From: Candidatus Saccharimonadota bacterium
Lineage (GTDB): Bacteria; Patescibacteriota; Saccharimonadia; Saccharimonadales; Saccharimonadaceae
NCBI GenBank assembly: GCA_905373835.1
Contig: CAJPUN010000002.1
Coordinates: 62,001-126,000, forward strand
DNA: 64,000 nucleotides
Direction of reading: 5' to 3'
Below, in pieces: positions 16,615 through 25,614 of this stretch. How positions within the stretch are numbered: position 1 is the stretch's first letter; each line of letters begins with the position of its first letter. The position numbers and the translations under genes are program-made. A model generated the notes under the pieces. It had not been told where the DNA came from. It saw only the letters and a program-made list of their open reading frames with translations, and ran no database searches.

Positions 16615-17589
16615 ATGATACTCGGGATTGACGAAGTTGGGCGCGGGCCATGGGCGGGGCCGCTGGTGGTTGGCGCAGTGGTGCTGGGTGGTGTGGCAAT
16701 AGATGGCCTGGACGATAGCAAGAAATTGACGAAAAAGCGCCGCGAAGCCCTTGCTCAACTCATCCAAAAGCAAGCAGCGGCGTATGCGCTTGGCTGGGTA
16801 AGCGCGGCGGAGCTGGATGACGTAGGGATGAGCGAAGCCCTCCGCCTAGCAACGCGGCGAGCGGTGGAAGCGGTGCAGAAACAATGCCGCAAGAAAGCTA
16901 TTACTCTCACGGAAATTGTGATCGACGGCAAAGTAAACTTCTTGGCTGGGACAGCACTAGAGCAGTATGTCACGATGCTACCTAAGGCAGATGCATTGGT
17001 ACCGAGTGTCTCGGCGGCGTCGATCATTGCAAAGGTAGCGCGCGACCAGTATATGGCCGCGCAAGATGCGCTCTACCCTGGCTATGGCTTTGCGGCGCAT
17101 GCTGGCTATGGCACAGCGCAGCACCGAGCGGCAATTGCTGCCCATGGAGTGACGCCGCTGCATCGGCTCAGCTTCAAGCCACTCCAGTATTACCGCAATG
17201 ATAGCCCTCACTCAGCAGACCAAGCACACACCACGCAGCAAGCTGATACGACGACCACACGTGGCCATGCTGGCGAAACGGCTGCGGCAGACGCCTTGCA
17301 GCAGCGCGGCCATCAGATTGTGGCGCGCAACTGGCGGACGAAATATTGTGAGATCGATATTATCTCGAAGTGTGGTGATACGCTGTATTTTGCTGAGGTA
17401 AAGCATCGCACGGATGATTATGCGGGCGATGGCCTCGCAGCGATTACCCGTAAGAAGCGCAACCAAATGCACTATGCCGCGCGGTTCTATGCGCACCACG
17501 AGCACATCACCACTATGAATCTCCAGCTCATTGCGATTGCTACTAGTGGCAGTCCGCCGCGGGTGGTGCGAATTGAAGTTGTTGAGTAG
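16615..17589 (+). CDS. rnhB: RNase HII fused to a YraN-family (UPF0102) nuclease-fold domain (324 aa)
   Basis: Residues 1-195 are a complete RNase HII, which removes RNA primers and misincorporated ribonucleotides from DNA. They include IDEVGRGPWAGPLVVGAVV with catalytic Asp6 and Glu7, DDSKKLTKKRRE, VIDGKVNF and PSVSAASIIAKVARD. A polar, Thr/Gln/His-rich linker (about 196-218) leads to residues 219-324. There GHAGETAAADALQQRGHQIVARNW, EIDIISK and FAEVKHR match YraN (UPF0102), a PD-(D/E)xK-like fold of unclear role. The two genes are often neighbours in other bacteria; here they share one frame with no stop or frameshift. The start is leaderless, with GACAAT (16603-16608) six bases upstream. 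Confidence 0.93.
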   Translation: MILGIDEVGRGPWAGPLVVGAVVLGGVAIDGLDDSKKLTKKRREALAQLIQKQAAAYALGWVSAAELDDVGMSEALRLATRRAVEAVQKQCRKKAITLTEIVIDGKVNFLAGTALEQYVTMLPKADALVPSVSAASIIAKVARDQYMAAQDALYPGYGFAAHAGYGTAQHRAAIAAHGVTPLHRLSFKPLQYYRNDSPHSADQAHTTQQADTTTTRGHAGETAAADALQQRGHQIVARNWRTKYCEIDIISKCGDTLYFAEVKHRTDDYAGDGLAAITRKKRNQMHYAARFYAHHEHITTMNLQLIAIATSGSPPRVVRIEVVE

Positions 17590-17606
17590 TGATGGTTTTG
17601 TGACTT

Positions 17607-17631
17607 AAGCTACATAGATCTATAGCTTTTT
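17607..17631 (+). terminator. Intrinsic terminator after rnhB
   Basis: AAGCTA (17607-17612) pairs with TAGCTT (17623-17628) around a short AT-rich loop, followed by TTT. Confidence 0.6.
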
Positions 17632-17758
17632 CTGTGCGATTACACCTTCTCACTGCTTCACTCGGTAGAGTGCAAGAATTCTCTGTTTTCTGACAGATTA
17701 GCTTACACCGGTAAAAGCCAATAGTACTGGGAAATGCAAGTGCACGGTTCGCGCCTCG

Positions 17759-20284
17759 CTATACCTTTGTGAGTGCTGCCACAACCGCCGGGCCATCGCG
17801 CTCAATGAGCTCAACGCGGGCGGTGATGTCTGTAATGCCCATATCAATCACGCGGGTGAGGGCTGGCTCATTGCGCAGTGGTGTAAAGAAACGCTGATAC
17901 TCGCCCAGCTGTTGGCGCGAAGCGAGGATGTTGCCAGCATAGCGAGGGAAGTAATCGAAGCTCTTGTCGCTGCCGAAGTGCTCTTCAATCCACTTCCAAT
18001 TATCTTGCAGCCATTGCCACGTAGCGTCGCGTGCGTCGCGGTTGCGCAGTAAGTAAACAAACCAAAAGACGGTATCTTGGGTGCGAACTGTCTCGGTATC
18101 CATCATGAGAGCAAGGAGCTTGCGAATACTTGCGGCGTCGCGCGTACTCGTCACAGCGCTGGCGATGTCTTGGCGCAGGTCGCTGCTGGCTGTTGCCCGA
18201 TAGTGCACCAGAAGCTCATCAATCAGCGGCTGTGGCTGCTGGCTATGGCGGACAATACTACTGGCAATCAGGCTGCGCAGTTCGCTATCGAGAGCCAATA
18301 GGCCGCCCGCTGCATAGCGCCGCTGCGCCTCAGCAATCACCGTGGGTTGCTCGCTGTAGAGCATGTGCGCGATGATCGTCGATCGCAACTTGGTGTCGTT
18401 CTCGGGCTCATCGGCGCGGGCACTCCAGCCAAGGCGGTCATAACTTTGCTGAGCGAGCTGGCCCACGAACTGCCGCAGTGCTTGCTCGGCAGGGCTGTGT
18501 GGCTCAACGAAGAGCTTGAGGTGGGCAACCACTGACGACATCACGCTCCAAACATGCTCATCTGTCTCATTGCGATAGGCATCGAGGAGAGTGAGTAAGC
18601 TGGCGCTCGATACGCGGCCACTCCGCGCTAGCAACAGCTGTTGGGTGAGCAAGAGTGAGCGATCGACGACAGATAGCTCACCGCGCCGCACTTGGCCGAG
18701 CAAGCGCTCTAGCAATGCGTAATCATACTGTGTAATGAAGTGCGAGACATTGCCATGATTGAGAAGGACTGGCTCATCCAGACTACGCTCTACTACTGTG
18801 CGCTGTGTGGTGAGCAGTGCTGGAATAGCTGGTGATGAGCTATGAAGGGGGATCTGCCAGGTAGTGTCATCGGCTGCGTGTGGGCCAATAAAGAAACACT
18901 GTTGCTCAAGCATGAGCTGCGAGCCGCTATGCGAGACTGCAACGACTGGGTAGCCAGGAGTGCGAATCCAATGGTTCATCAGTGCGGCAACATCGCGTCC
19001 GCTGGCTTGACTCAGCGCGTGCCATAGGTCATCACCCTCGGCATTGCCATAGGCGTGGGTGGCGAAGTATGTCTGCAGACCAGTGCGAAAGGCGTCTTCG
19101 CCCAGCCAATGCATGAGCATGTAGAGGAGGCGCCCACCCTTAGCATAGACAATCGCCCCGTCAAAGAGCGTGCTAATTTCATCCGGATGATGAACAGCTG
19201 TTTGGACTGGTTGCACGCCATCAATCGCATCACGGCCAAAGGCCAGCGCGCCCTCGTGGTTGCAAAAGTCTGTCCACACGTGCCACTCGGGGTGGATGGC
19301 ATCGACTGCCAGATATTCCATCATGTTGGCAAAGCTCTCGTTGAGCCAGAGGTTATCCCACCACTTCATCGTCACGAGATTGCCAAACCACTGGTGGCTG
19401 AGCTCGTGGCTAATGACGGTGGCAATGTATTGCTTATCGGCGATGGTCGTCGTGGTTGGATCGGCTAGCAGGGCAGACTCACGGTAGGTGATGAGCCCCC
19501 AGTTCTCCATTGCACCGCTGCTAAAATCTGGTACTGCAACGTGATCGGATTTAGGTAAGGGGTAGGGCGTGTCGAAGTATTCATTAAAGAACTCAATCGA
19601 GCGGATGGCATGCTCAAGGGCGAAATTGAGGCTGGCGGGGGCTTGCGCTGGTGTGGCCCAGACGGACACTTCCACGCCATCTTTTGTTTGGCCAGTGATG
19701 TGCTGCAACTCACCCATCACGAGCGCCACCAGGTAGGTGCTCATGCGCGGCGTCTGGGCGAAGGTAGTGGTGAGTCGGCCATCTGCTTCCTGCTGCGACT
19801 GGACGGGCATATTGCCAAGCACCGCGATGCCTGGCTCAGTTGTGACGGTTATGTCGAAGGTCGCTTTGGCAGCAGGCTCATCAATACAAGGGAAGACCTC
19901 GCGCGCATGATGACTCTCGAACTGCGTCATAAGCAATTCCTTCTTCGCGCCGTCATGCTGATAATAACAGGGGTAGAGACCATGGAGTGAGTCAGTAATT
20001 GCTGCTTCGTACGCGAGAGTAATGGTATGAGTGCTGACACTTAGCGTTGGCACGTGTAGCGAGATTTCGTCATCATTATGCTCCACAGAGGCTGGCTGGC
20101 CGTCGATCGCCGCGCTGGTGATCGTGAGGTCTTTGGCGTGTAGCTTGATTGGTGTATTGGCCTGCGTCGTCTCGCCAGTGATCGTCACGTGCCCTGTGAA
20201 GTGCCGCTGCTGGCGATCAATATCCAGCGCCAGCTGATAGTGTGTTGGTATAAAAAAGTCGATGAGATGAGTAACTTGTTGCAT
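17759..20284 (-). CDS. pepN: M1-family zinc aminopeptidase (841 aa)
   Basis: This exopeptidase removes N-terminal residues from peptides and fits a cell that imports peptides and salvages amino acids. The exopeptidase motif GAMENWGLITYRE (about residue 256) is followed by HELSHQWFGN (about 293) and the downstream zinc-ligand glutamate in NESFANMMEY. The order is N-terminal beta saddle (1-190), catalytic domain (190-440), beta sandwich and a C-terminal helical ERAP1-like domain (about 520-841). Its length is normal for the eukaryote/actinobacterium-type PepN. TATACT (20296-20291) ends six bases before the ATG, giving a leaderless start. No signal peptide is visible, so it is probably cytoplasmic. 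Confidence 0.95.
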   Translation of the reverse strand: MQQVTHLIDFFIPTHYQLALDIDRQQRHFTGHVTITGETTQANTPIKLHAKDLTITSAAIDGQPASVEHNDDEISLHVPTLSVSTHTITLAYEAAITDSLHGLYPCYYQHDGAKKELLMTQFESHHAREVFPCIDEPAAKATFDITVTTEPGIAVLGNMPVQSQQEADGRLTTTFAQTPRMSTYLVALVMGELQHITGQTKDGVEVSVWATPAQAPASLNFALEHAIRSIEFFNEYFDTPYPLPKSDHVAVPDFSSGAMENWGLITYRESALLADPTTTTIADKQYIATVISHELSHQWFGNLVTMKWWDNLWLNESFANMMEYLAVDAIHPEWHVWTDFCNHEGALAFGRDAIDGVQPVQTAVHHPDEISTLFDGAIVYAKGGRLLYMLMHWLGEDAFRTGLQTYFATHAYGNAEGDDLWHALSQASGRDVAALMNHWIRTPGYPVVAVSHSGSQLMLEQQCFFIGPHAADDTTWQIPLHSSSPAIPALLTTQRTVVERSLDEPVLLNHGNVSHFITQYDYALLERLLGQVRRGELSVVDRSLLLTQQLLLARSGRVSSASLLTLLDAYRNETDEHVWSVMSSVVAHLKLFVEPHSPAEQALRQFVGQLAQQSYDRLGWSARADEPENDTKLRSTIIAHMLYSEQPTVIAEAQRRYAAGGLLALDSELRSLIASSIVRHSQQPQPLIDELLVHYRATASSDLRQDIASAVTSTRDAASIRKLLALMMDTETVRTQDTVFWFVYLLRNRDARDATWQWLQDNWKWIEEHFGSDKSFDYFPRYAGNILASRQQLGEYQRFFTPLRNEPALTRVIDMGITDITARVELIERDGPAVVAALTKV

Positions 20285-20451
20285 AAGGCTAGTATACCGG
20301 AATTATGCACTGCTCGCTATATTGCTGCTGGAGATACCTGGTGATGGATCTCAATCTTTAATATATTTTCTCAGTGTTGTCCCTCTCTTCGCTACCTTAT
20401 TGATGGGGTGCATGAGCCTACCAAAAATTGACCCTATGCTATGATATAACT

Positions 20452-21129
20452 ATGGAATATCGCCGTCGCCGCGTCATAACGATGTTTTTGCTCGCTGGCA
20501 TTATCATTATTGCGCTCGCGATATATGCAGCATGGCAGTTAGCGCAATCGAGCCACTCGCCACAGGGTAATGGCGAGGCATTGGCAGCACTGGAGGCATT
20601 GCCCGTTAAGGGCCGTGCACCCAAGACTGGGTATGCGCGTAGCCAGTTTGGTGCGGGCTGGGCAACGACGGATGGCTGCGATACGCGCAATATCATCCTC
20701 GCACGCGACCTCAAGCAGGCGGTGGTGAATGGTAATTGCAAGGTAGCGAGTGGCCAGCTCGACGACCCATACACAGGCAAGCGTATCACCTTCCAGCGAG
20801 GGAGTGGCACGAGTACTGCAGTGCAGATCGACCACGTTGTTGCTCTGAGTAACGCTTGGCAAACCGGTGCACAGCAGCTCAGTAGCGAGCAGCGACAGCA
20901 GCTTGCTAATGATCCACTTGAGCTCCTGGCGGTTGACGGCCCAGCCAACCAGCAAAAGGGCGATGGCGATGCTGCGACGTGGCTGCCTAGCCATAAGCCG
21001 TTTCGCTGCCAGTATGTTGCCCGGCAAATTGCCGTCAAACGTAAATATCACCTCTGGGTCACCAAGGGCGAAAAAGCCGCCATGCAGCGCGTCCTCGCTA
21101 CGTGTCCTGGGCAGGGAGTACCTGGCTAA
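20452..21129 (+). CDS. Membrane-anchored or secreted HNH endonuclease, DUF1524-like (225 aa)
   Basis: A basic start (MEYRRRRV) and one hydrophobic segment (about residues 9-27) act as a signal anchor; the rest should be extracellular. The domain contains GYARSQFGAGW, GCDTRNIILARDL, DPYTGKRI, then the catalytic QIDHVVALSNAW (Asp127-His128) and NQQKGDGDAATWLP, ending in a conserved VATCP-like tail (LATCPGQ). This closely matches a class of secreted HNH nucleases common in Actinobacteria, recalled from memory. A likely role is degradation of extracellular DNA for nucleotide scavenging, or competition. The start at 20452 is leaderless (TATGAT, 20440-20445). The stop overlaps the next ATG (TAATG), so the two genes are translationally coupled. 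Confidence 0.88.
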   Translation: MEYRRRRVITMFLLAGIIIIALAIYAAWQLAQSSHSPQGNGEALAALEALPVKGRAPKTGYARSQFGAGWATTDGCDTRNIILARDLKQAVVNGNCKVASGQLDDPYTGKRITFQRGSGTSTAVQIDHVVALSNAWQTGAQQLSSEQRQQLANDPLELLAVDGPANQQKGDGDAATWLPSHKPFRCQYVARQIAVKRKYHLWVTKGEKAAMQRVLATCPGQGVPG

Positions 21130-21764
21130 TGCAGCCAAAGCTTATCGTATTTGATCTTAACCATACCTTGATTCGCGACAACTCTTGGCGCAATCTCAAT
21201 CTCGCCATGGGCATTACACCAGAAGAGGATGCTGCCTTGATGGCACGTGCCGCCCGGGGTGAGATAACCGATGCCGAGGGCCAAGCCTGGCTGTTGCAGC
21301 GGTATCGGCAACGAGGTGACTGCCACAGAGAGGCGGTGCAGCGTGTCCTCAGCCAGTACACCTATATGCCACATGCTCAAATGGTCATTGCGGCGCTCCA
21401 AGCGCGGGGCTACTGCGTGGCTATCAACTCTGGTGCGATGGGTGTATTGGTGAGTATGGTAGCAGAGCAGCTTGGCGTCGCACTTTGGCGCGCGAGCAAT
21501 CATTTTATCTTTGATGACCACGACATGCTGTGTCGGATTGATGCGCCAGATAGCGATGCAGCGGCCAAGCTACAGCAGCTCCGCGAGCTAGCTGCCGAGC
21601 AGCAGGCTTCGCTGAGTGACTGCCTGGTGGTGGGCGATGGAGCGAACGACATACCGCTCTTTGCCACGACGGGTAATGGAGTAGCCTTTGCTGGCTCACC
21701 TGCCGCCAGATATGCACGATGGGTTATAGCTGATCTCCGTGATATGTTGACGATTGTTGGATAA
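21129..21764 (+). CDS. HAD-superfamily phosphatase, SerB-like, with a motif I variant (211 aa)
   Basis: HAD motif I reads FDLNHTLIRDNSW, motif II INSGAM, and motif IV VGDGANDIPLF, with a cap region between motifs I and II. The layout resembles phosphoserine phosphatase-like HAD-IB enzymes. Unusually, the second Asp of the DxD pair is Asn (Asp9-Leu-Asn11), so general acid catalysis may be altered; the nucleophile Asp9 is kept. I chose the ATG at 21129, which overlaps the stop of the HNH gene by one base, over the in-frame TTG at 21102 because motif I then begins near residue 5 as usual. The substrate is unknown. Confidence 0.82.
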   Translation: MQPKLIVFDLNHTLIRDNSWRNLNLAMGITPEEDAALMARAARGEITDAEGQAWLLQRYRQRGDCHREAVQRVLSQYTYMPHAQMVIAALQARGYCVAINSGAMGVLVSMVAEQLGVALWRASNHFIFDDHDMLCRIDAPDSDAAAKLQQLRELAAEQQASLSDCLVVGDGANDIPLFATTGNGVAFAGSPAARYARWVIADLRDMLTIVG

Positions 21765-21782
21765 GAACTCCCGCCGTTCCAT

Positions 21783-21811
21783 TTGACATCCTTTGCGCTA
21801 TCCGCTACACT
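21783..21811 (+). promoter_or_regulatory. nusA promoter
   Basis: TTGACA (21783-21788), a spacer of exactly 17 bases and TACACT (21806-21811). Transcription should start near 21818, just before the hairpin at 21824. Confidence 0.8.
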
Positions 21812-21823
21812 GATGGGTAGATA

Positions 21824-21847
21824 TCCGGCCGGCAGGTCGGAGTTTTT
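21824..21847 (+). terminator. Terminator-like hairpin in the nusA 5' leader (candidate attenuator)
   Basis: TCCGGCC (21824-21830), loop GGCA and GGTCGGA (21835-21841) form a 7-bp stem with one G-U pair, followed by GTTTTTC. It lies after the nusA promoter and before its Shine-Dalgarno, so it can act on nusA transcripts as well as on read-through from the HAD gene. Confidence 0.65.
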
Positions 21848-21867
21848 CATAGAAAGGAGTATGTAAC

Positions 21868-22983
21868 ATGGAAGACCTTAATATTAAGCAGCTTACGTTA
21901 GCCTTGCGCACGATCGCTGACGAAAAGAATTTACCTGAGGAGACGGTCCTGGGTGTGATCGAGCAAGCAATTGCTGCCGCTTGGCGCCGCGACAATGGTG
22001 AGCGCGACCAAAACGTTCGGGCAGAGCTCAACCTCAACGACGGCACCGCCAAGGTGTTCGTCATTCGTGAGATCGTTGAGGAAGTTAACTTCCCATCGAC
22101 AGAAGTTAGCCTAGAAGAAGCACGGGCGACAAACCCCGATGCCGAGCTGGGCGGTACCGTTGAGGAGACGCACAATGTGACGAGCTTTGGCCGTGTGGCG
22201 GCTCAGACTGCCAAGCAGGTGGTGTTGCAGCGCCTGCGCGAGGCTGAGCGCGAAGTGGTGCTGGCAGAGTTCGAAGACAAGATTGGTACCGTTGTGACGG
22301 GTATCGTCCAGCGGGTTGAGCCGCGCGTCGTGCGGGTTGAACTGGGCAAGGCAACTGGCATCTTGCCACAGAGTGAGCAAATCCAAGGCGAGCGCTATGT
22401 GCCAGGCAGCCGCATTAAAGTATTTATCAAGGATATCGAGCGCGATAATCGTGGTCCACAGCTTATCCTGAGCCGTGGCAACGAAGCCTTCATCGAGTAT
22501 CTCTTCCGCCAGGAGGTGCCAGAGCTCGAGACAGGGGCAGTTGAGATTAAGGGGATCGCCCGCGAAGCAGGTCGCCGCACTAAGCTGGCCGTCCTGAGTA
22601 CCGTGCCAGGGATCGACCCTGTTGGTACCTTTGTTGGTGGGCATGGCACGCGGGTCAATGCTGTTGTTAACGAGATTGGTGACCAAGAAAAGATCGACAT
22701 CATCATGTACGACGAAAACACCGACACGTACATTCGCAACGCCCTCAGCCCTGCCGAGGTAGTGCGGGTCGAGATCGACCGCGAGCACAAGCACGCCAAG
22801 GTATATGTGACGGAAGACCAGCAATCGATCGCGATTGGCCGTAGTGGGCAGAATGTTCGCTTGGCAAGCCGCCTTACGGGCTTTGAGCTTGATATCGAGA
22901 CAGCAGCAAGCCAACCGGCTGAGCGCAAGCCACGCAAAAATATCGAGGATGATCTCTTTAGCGCCATCGAGAACCAAGCGTAA
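21868..22983 (+). CDS. nusA: Transcription elongation/termination factor NusA (371 aa)
   Basis: NusA binds RNA polymerase and promotes pausing, intrinsic termination and antitermination. Visible: an N-terminal polymerase-binding domain (1-130, MEDLNIKQLTLALRTIADEK), an S1 domain (about 135-200, IGTVVTGIVQRVEPRVVRVELG), and tandem KH domains with GTFVGGHGTRVNAVVNEIG and AIGRSGQNVRLASRLTG. It ends soon after KH2, with no C-terminal acidic repeats, so the length is normal for a minimal NusA. The usual rimP gene upstream and infB downstream are absent. An AAAGGAG Shine-Dalgarno precedes the ATG, and the leader holds a terminator-like hairpin. Confidence 0.96.
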   Translation: MEDLNIKQLTLALRTIADEKNLPEETVLGVIEQAIAAAWRRDNGERDQNVRAELNLNDGTAKVFVIREIVEEVNFPSTEVSLEEARATNPDAELGGTVEETHNVTSFGRVAAQTAKQVVLQRLREAEREVVLAEFEDKIGTVVTGIVQRVEPRVVRVELGKATGILPQSEQIQGERYVPGSRIKVFIKDIERDNRGPQLILSRGNEAFIEYLFRQEVPELETGAVEIKGIAREAGRRTKLAVLSTVPGIDPVGTFVGGHGTRVNAVVNEIGDQEKIDIIMYDENTDTYIRNALSPAEVVRVEIDREHKHAKVYVTEDQQSIAIGRSGQNVRLASRLTGFELDIETAASQPAERKPRKNIEDDLFSAIENQA

Positions 22984-23006
22984 GGCTGTAATACGCTAAG
23001 CATACT

Positions 23007-23034
23007 AACCCTGTTCATGATAGAGCAGGGTTTT
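23007..23034 (+). terminator. Intrinsic terminator after nusA
   Basis: AACCCTG (23007-23013) pairs with CAGGGTT (23026-23032), followed by TT and shortly by the clpC operator. Confidence 0.7.
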
Positions 23035-23042
23035 GCGCATTA

Positions 23043-23069
23043 TTAGCACTCCACCTTGACGAGTGCTAA
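23043..23069 (+). promoter_or_regulatory. CIRCE operator (HrcA site) of clpC
   Basis: TTAGCACTC (23043-23051), a nine-base spacer and GAGTGCTAA (23061-23069) form the perfect CIRCE inverted repeat bound by HrcA. The right arm overlaps the -35 hexamer TTGACG (23056-23061), whose TATACT -10 follows after 17 bases (23079-23084). Repressor binding would therefore block polymerase. No hrcA gene is in the window. Confidence 0.95.
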
Positions 23070-23124
23070 CAAGCAGCGTATACTGAGTAGGGTGGCTTTT
23101 TGGCCACAGATTTTGGAGGACGAC

Positions 23125-25614
23125 ATGGAAGATGATTTTGCAGATTTTATTAGTCATTTGAGTGACGATGCTCGCCTGAGTGTCCAGTACGCTGACGCAA
23201 TTGCCCGTGGATACGGTAACCCTTATATTGGCACCGAACACCTGCTCCTTGGCATCCTGAGCCAAAGCGCCAGTCTCGGCACCAAGGTACTGGCCGATGC
23301 TGGTATTACACTGCGCCGGGCGGAGGACTCACTCCACCTGCAGCCGCTCAAGAGTATTACGGTGCGAACTGGCGGGGCAACTGGCCTGTCTGAGACAGCT
23401 CTACTGACGCTCCGGATGGGGTGGGAAATTGCGAAGGAGTATGAGCATGATGAGCTCGGTACAGAGCATATTCTCTATAGCTTGCTCAAGCAAAATAACG
23501 CCCGCGCAACCGTACTGCTACGCGAGATGGGGGCAGATACCGAGGCGATCGTCCGCAACCTCGAAGCTCACTTTGATGATATGCGCGAAGAGAGCCGTGG
23601 TGGCACGAGCACCCGCACCGACACGAAGCGCCGGCCAATGCCGCGTGGTGGTAGTGCCCTGAGCAAATACAGTACTGACCTCACGGCCAAGGCGGCCGAT
23701 GGTGAGCTAGATACTGTGGTAGGACGAGCGCGCGAGACCGAACGCCTTGTGACGATCCTCAGCCGTCGCACCAAGAATAACCCCGTCTTGCTGGGTGAGC
23801 CAGGGGTAGGTAAGACGGCCATCGTTGAAGGCCTGGCGCAGCGGATTGTCCGCGAGGATGTGCCAGATAATTTGCTCGACAAGCGAGTAGTTATGCTCGA
23901 TATGACGGCGATTGTCGCTGGTACTAAGTACCGTGGGCAGTTCGAGGAGCGGTTAACGGCACTGATTCGCGAGATTACCAAGCAGGGCAACATCATTGCC
24001 TTTATCGATGAATTGCACATGCTTGTAGGAGCTGGCTCGGCAGAGGGCGGAGCGATGGACGCAGCTAATATCCTCAAGCCAGCGCTAGCCCGAGGTGAGT
24101 TGCACCTCATCGGTGCGACGACGCTGGAGGAATATCGCAAGCATATCGAGAAGGACAGCGCGCTGGAGCGTCGCTTCCAGACAGTGCTCGTTAAGGAGCC
24201 AAGTGTGAAGGATACAGTGGCAATCCTCAAGGGGCTGCGCAGCTACTACGAGAAGCACCATGGGGTGAAGATCAGCGATGAGGTGATCGAGTCAGCGGTG
24301 TATATGAGTGACCGCTATGTAGCTGATCGCTTTATGCCTGATAAGGCGATTGATGTGATTGATGAAGCAGCAGCTCTGGTACGCGTTAAGAAGGGGCACA
24401 AGCCAAGCAAGCAGCGCGAGTATGTCCGTGAGCTCAAAGCACTCAATGAGAAGATGGAAGACACCGTGGCAGCAGAAGACTACGAGCGTGCTGCTCTGTA
24501 TAAGCAGCGCATTAGCCAATTGACTGACCAACTCGAGCAGGTCCGCCGCGAGCAAGGTCGCAAAACTCCACTAGTGCTCACCGAGGACAATATTGCTCAT
24601 GCCATTGCTGTGATGACACATATCCCGGTCGAGAAAGTCCGCACAAGTGAGGCGAAGCTCCTGCGTAATCTTGAGAAACACCTTGGCAAATATCTGATTG
24701 GCCAGGAAGAAGCAGTTAGCAAAGTGGCTCGGGCTATTCGGCGCAGTCGTAGTGGGGTGGCGAGCAGCCAGCGGCCGATCGGTAGCTTTGTCTTTATGGG
24801 GCCAACCGGTGTCGGCAAGACCGAGTTGGCGCGCGTGCTTGCTCGTGAGGTATTCGGTTCAGACGACGCGCTGATTAAGATCGATATGAGTGAGTTTGGC
24901 GAGAAGCATACCGCGAGCCGACTTGTTGGTGCGCCTGCTGGCTATGTAGGCTACGACGATGGCGGCAAATTGACGGACAAAGTGCGGCGTCAGCCCTACA
25001 GCGTGGTGTTGTTTGACGAGATCGAGAAGGCACACCCCGATATCTTCCAGATGTTGCTGCAGCTACTTGAAGATGGCACATTGACCGACTCGACTGGCCG
25101 CGTCGTGAGCTTCCGCAACACGATCATCATCCTCACCAGCAATCTTGGAGCAGACAAAATGCAGCATAATCGCAGCCTTGGCTTTCAGGCCAAACTAGCC
25201 GACGAGGACGATACAGCACAGCAGCAGCGACGCAATGAGTCATATACTCGTGAGGCACTGGAGCGCTTTATGCGACCAGAGCTAATTAATCGGTTTGATG
25301 CAATCATCACCTTCCGCCCGCTCACCAAACCAGAGGTTGGGAAGATATTTGATTTGCAGATTGCTGAGCTTAATCGGCGTTTGGCGCGCCAGAGCCTTGC
25401 CGTTAAGGTGTTGCCAGCGGCAAAGCGACGGTTGATTGCTCAGGGTTACAGCCACACCTTTGGGGCGAGGCCGCTGCGGCGCACGATTGAGGATGAGCTG
25501 GAGCATCGCCTTGCAGAGGGAATTTTGGCCCGTCACTACGCCAAAGGGTCGGTCTTGACAGTTGGAGTACGAAAAGGGGAGCTGACGATTGACGCACGTA
25601 GCGAAAAGGCCTAA
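23125..25614 (+). CDS. clpC: ATP-dependent Clp protease ATP-binding subunit ClpC (829 aa)
   Basis: ClpC is a hexameric AAA+ unfoldase that feeds substrates to ClpP. Order: Clp N repeats (1-150, with GTEHLLLGIL and GTEHILYSLL), AAA module 1 with Walker A GEPGVGKT (about 224) and Walker B IAFIDELHML, and a UVR-like middle segment (about 450-485, AAEDYERAALYKQRISQL), which marks ClpC rather than ClpA. AAA module 2 follows, with GPTGVGKTELARV (about 559), and then the D2 small domain. I chose the ATG at 23125 because it follows GGAGGA by four bases; the longer frame to 23056 would start inside the CIRCE operator. The next gene overlaps its 3' end by 26 bases. ctsR and mcsAB, the usual partners in Firmicutes, are absent. 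Confidence 0.96.
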   Translation: MEDDFADFISHLSDDARLSVQYADAIARGYGNPYIGTEHLLLGILSQSASLGTKVLADAGITLRRAEDSLHLQPLKSITVRTGGATGLSETALLTLRMGWEIAKEYEHDELGTEHILYSLLKQNNARATVLLREMGADTEAIVRNLEAHFDDMREESRGGTSTRTDTKRRPMPRGGSALSKYSTDLTAKAADGELDTVVGRARETERLVTILSRRTKNNPVLLGEPGVGKTAIVEGLAQRIVREDVPDNLLDKRVVMLDMTAIVAGTKYRGQFEERLTALIREITKQGNIIAFIDELHMLVGAGSAEGGAMDAANILKPALARGELHLIGATTLEEYRKHIEKDSALERRFQTVLVKEPSVKDTVAILKGLRSYYEKHHGVKISDEVIESAVYMSDRYVADRFMPDKAIDVIDEAAALVRVKKGHKPSKQREYVRELKALNEKMEDTVAAEDYERAALYKQRISQLTDQLEQVRREQGRKTPLVLTEDNIAHAIAVMTHIPVEKVRTSEAKLLRNLEKHLGKYLIGQEEAVSKVARAIRRSRSGVASSQRPIGSFVFMGPTGVGKTELARVLAREVFGSDDALIKIDMSEFGEKHTASRLVGAPAGYVGYDDGGKLTDKVRRQPYSVVLFDEIEKAHPDIFQMLLQLLEDGTLTDSTGRVVSFRNTIIILTSNLGADKMQHNRSLGFQAKLADEDDTAQQQRRNESYTREALERFMRPELINRFDAIITFRPLTKPEVGKIFDLQIAELNRRLARQSLAVKVLPAAKRRLIAQGYSHTFGARPLRRTIEDELEHRLAEGILARHYAKGSVLTVGVRKGELTIDARSEKA

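Noticed and set aside
23056..23124. An N-terminal extension of ClpC starting at TTG 23056
   Set aside because: It would begin inside the CIRCE operator and -35 element; the ATG at 23125 has a perfect GGAGGA.
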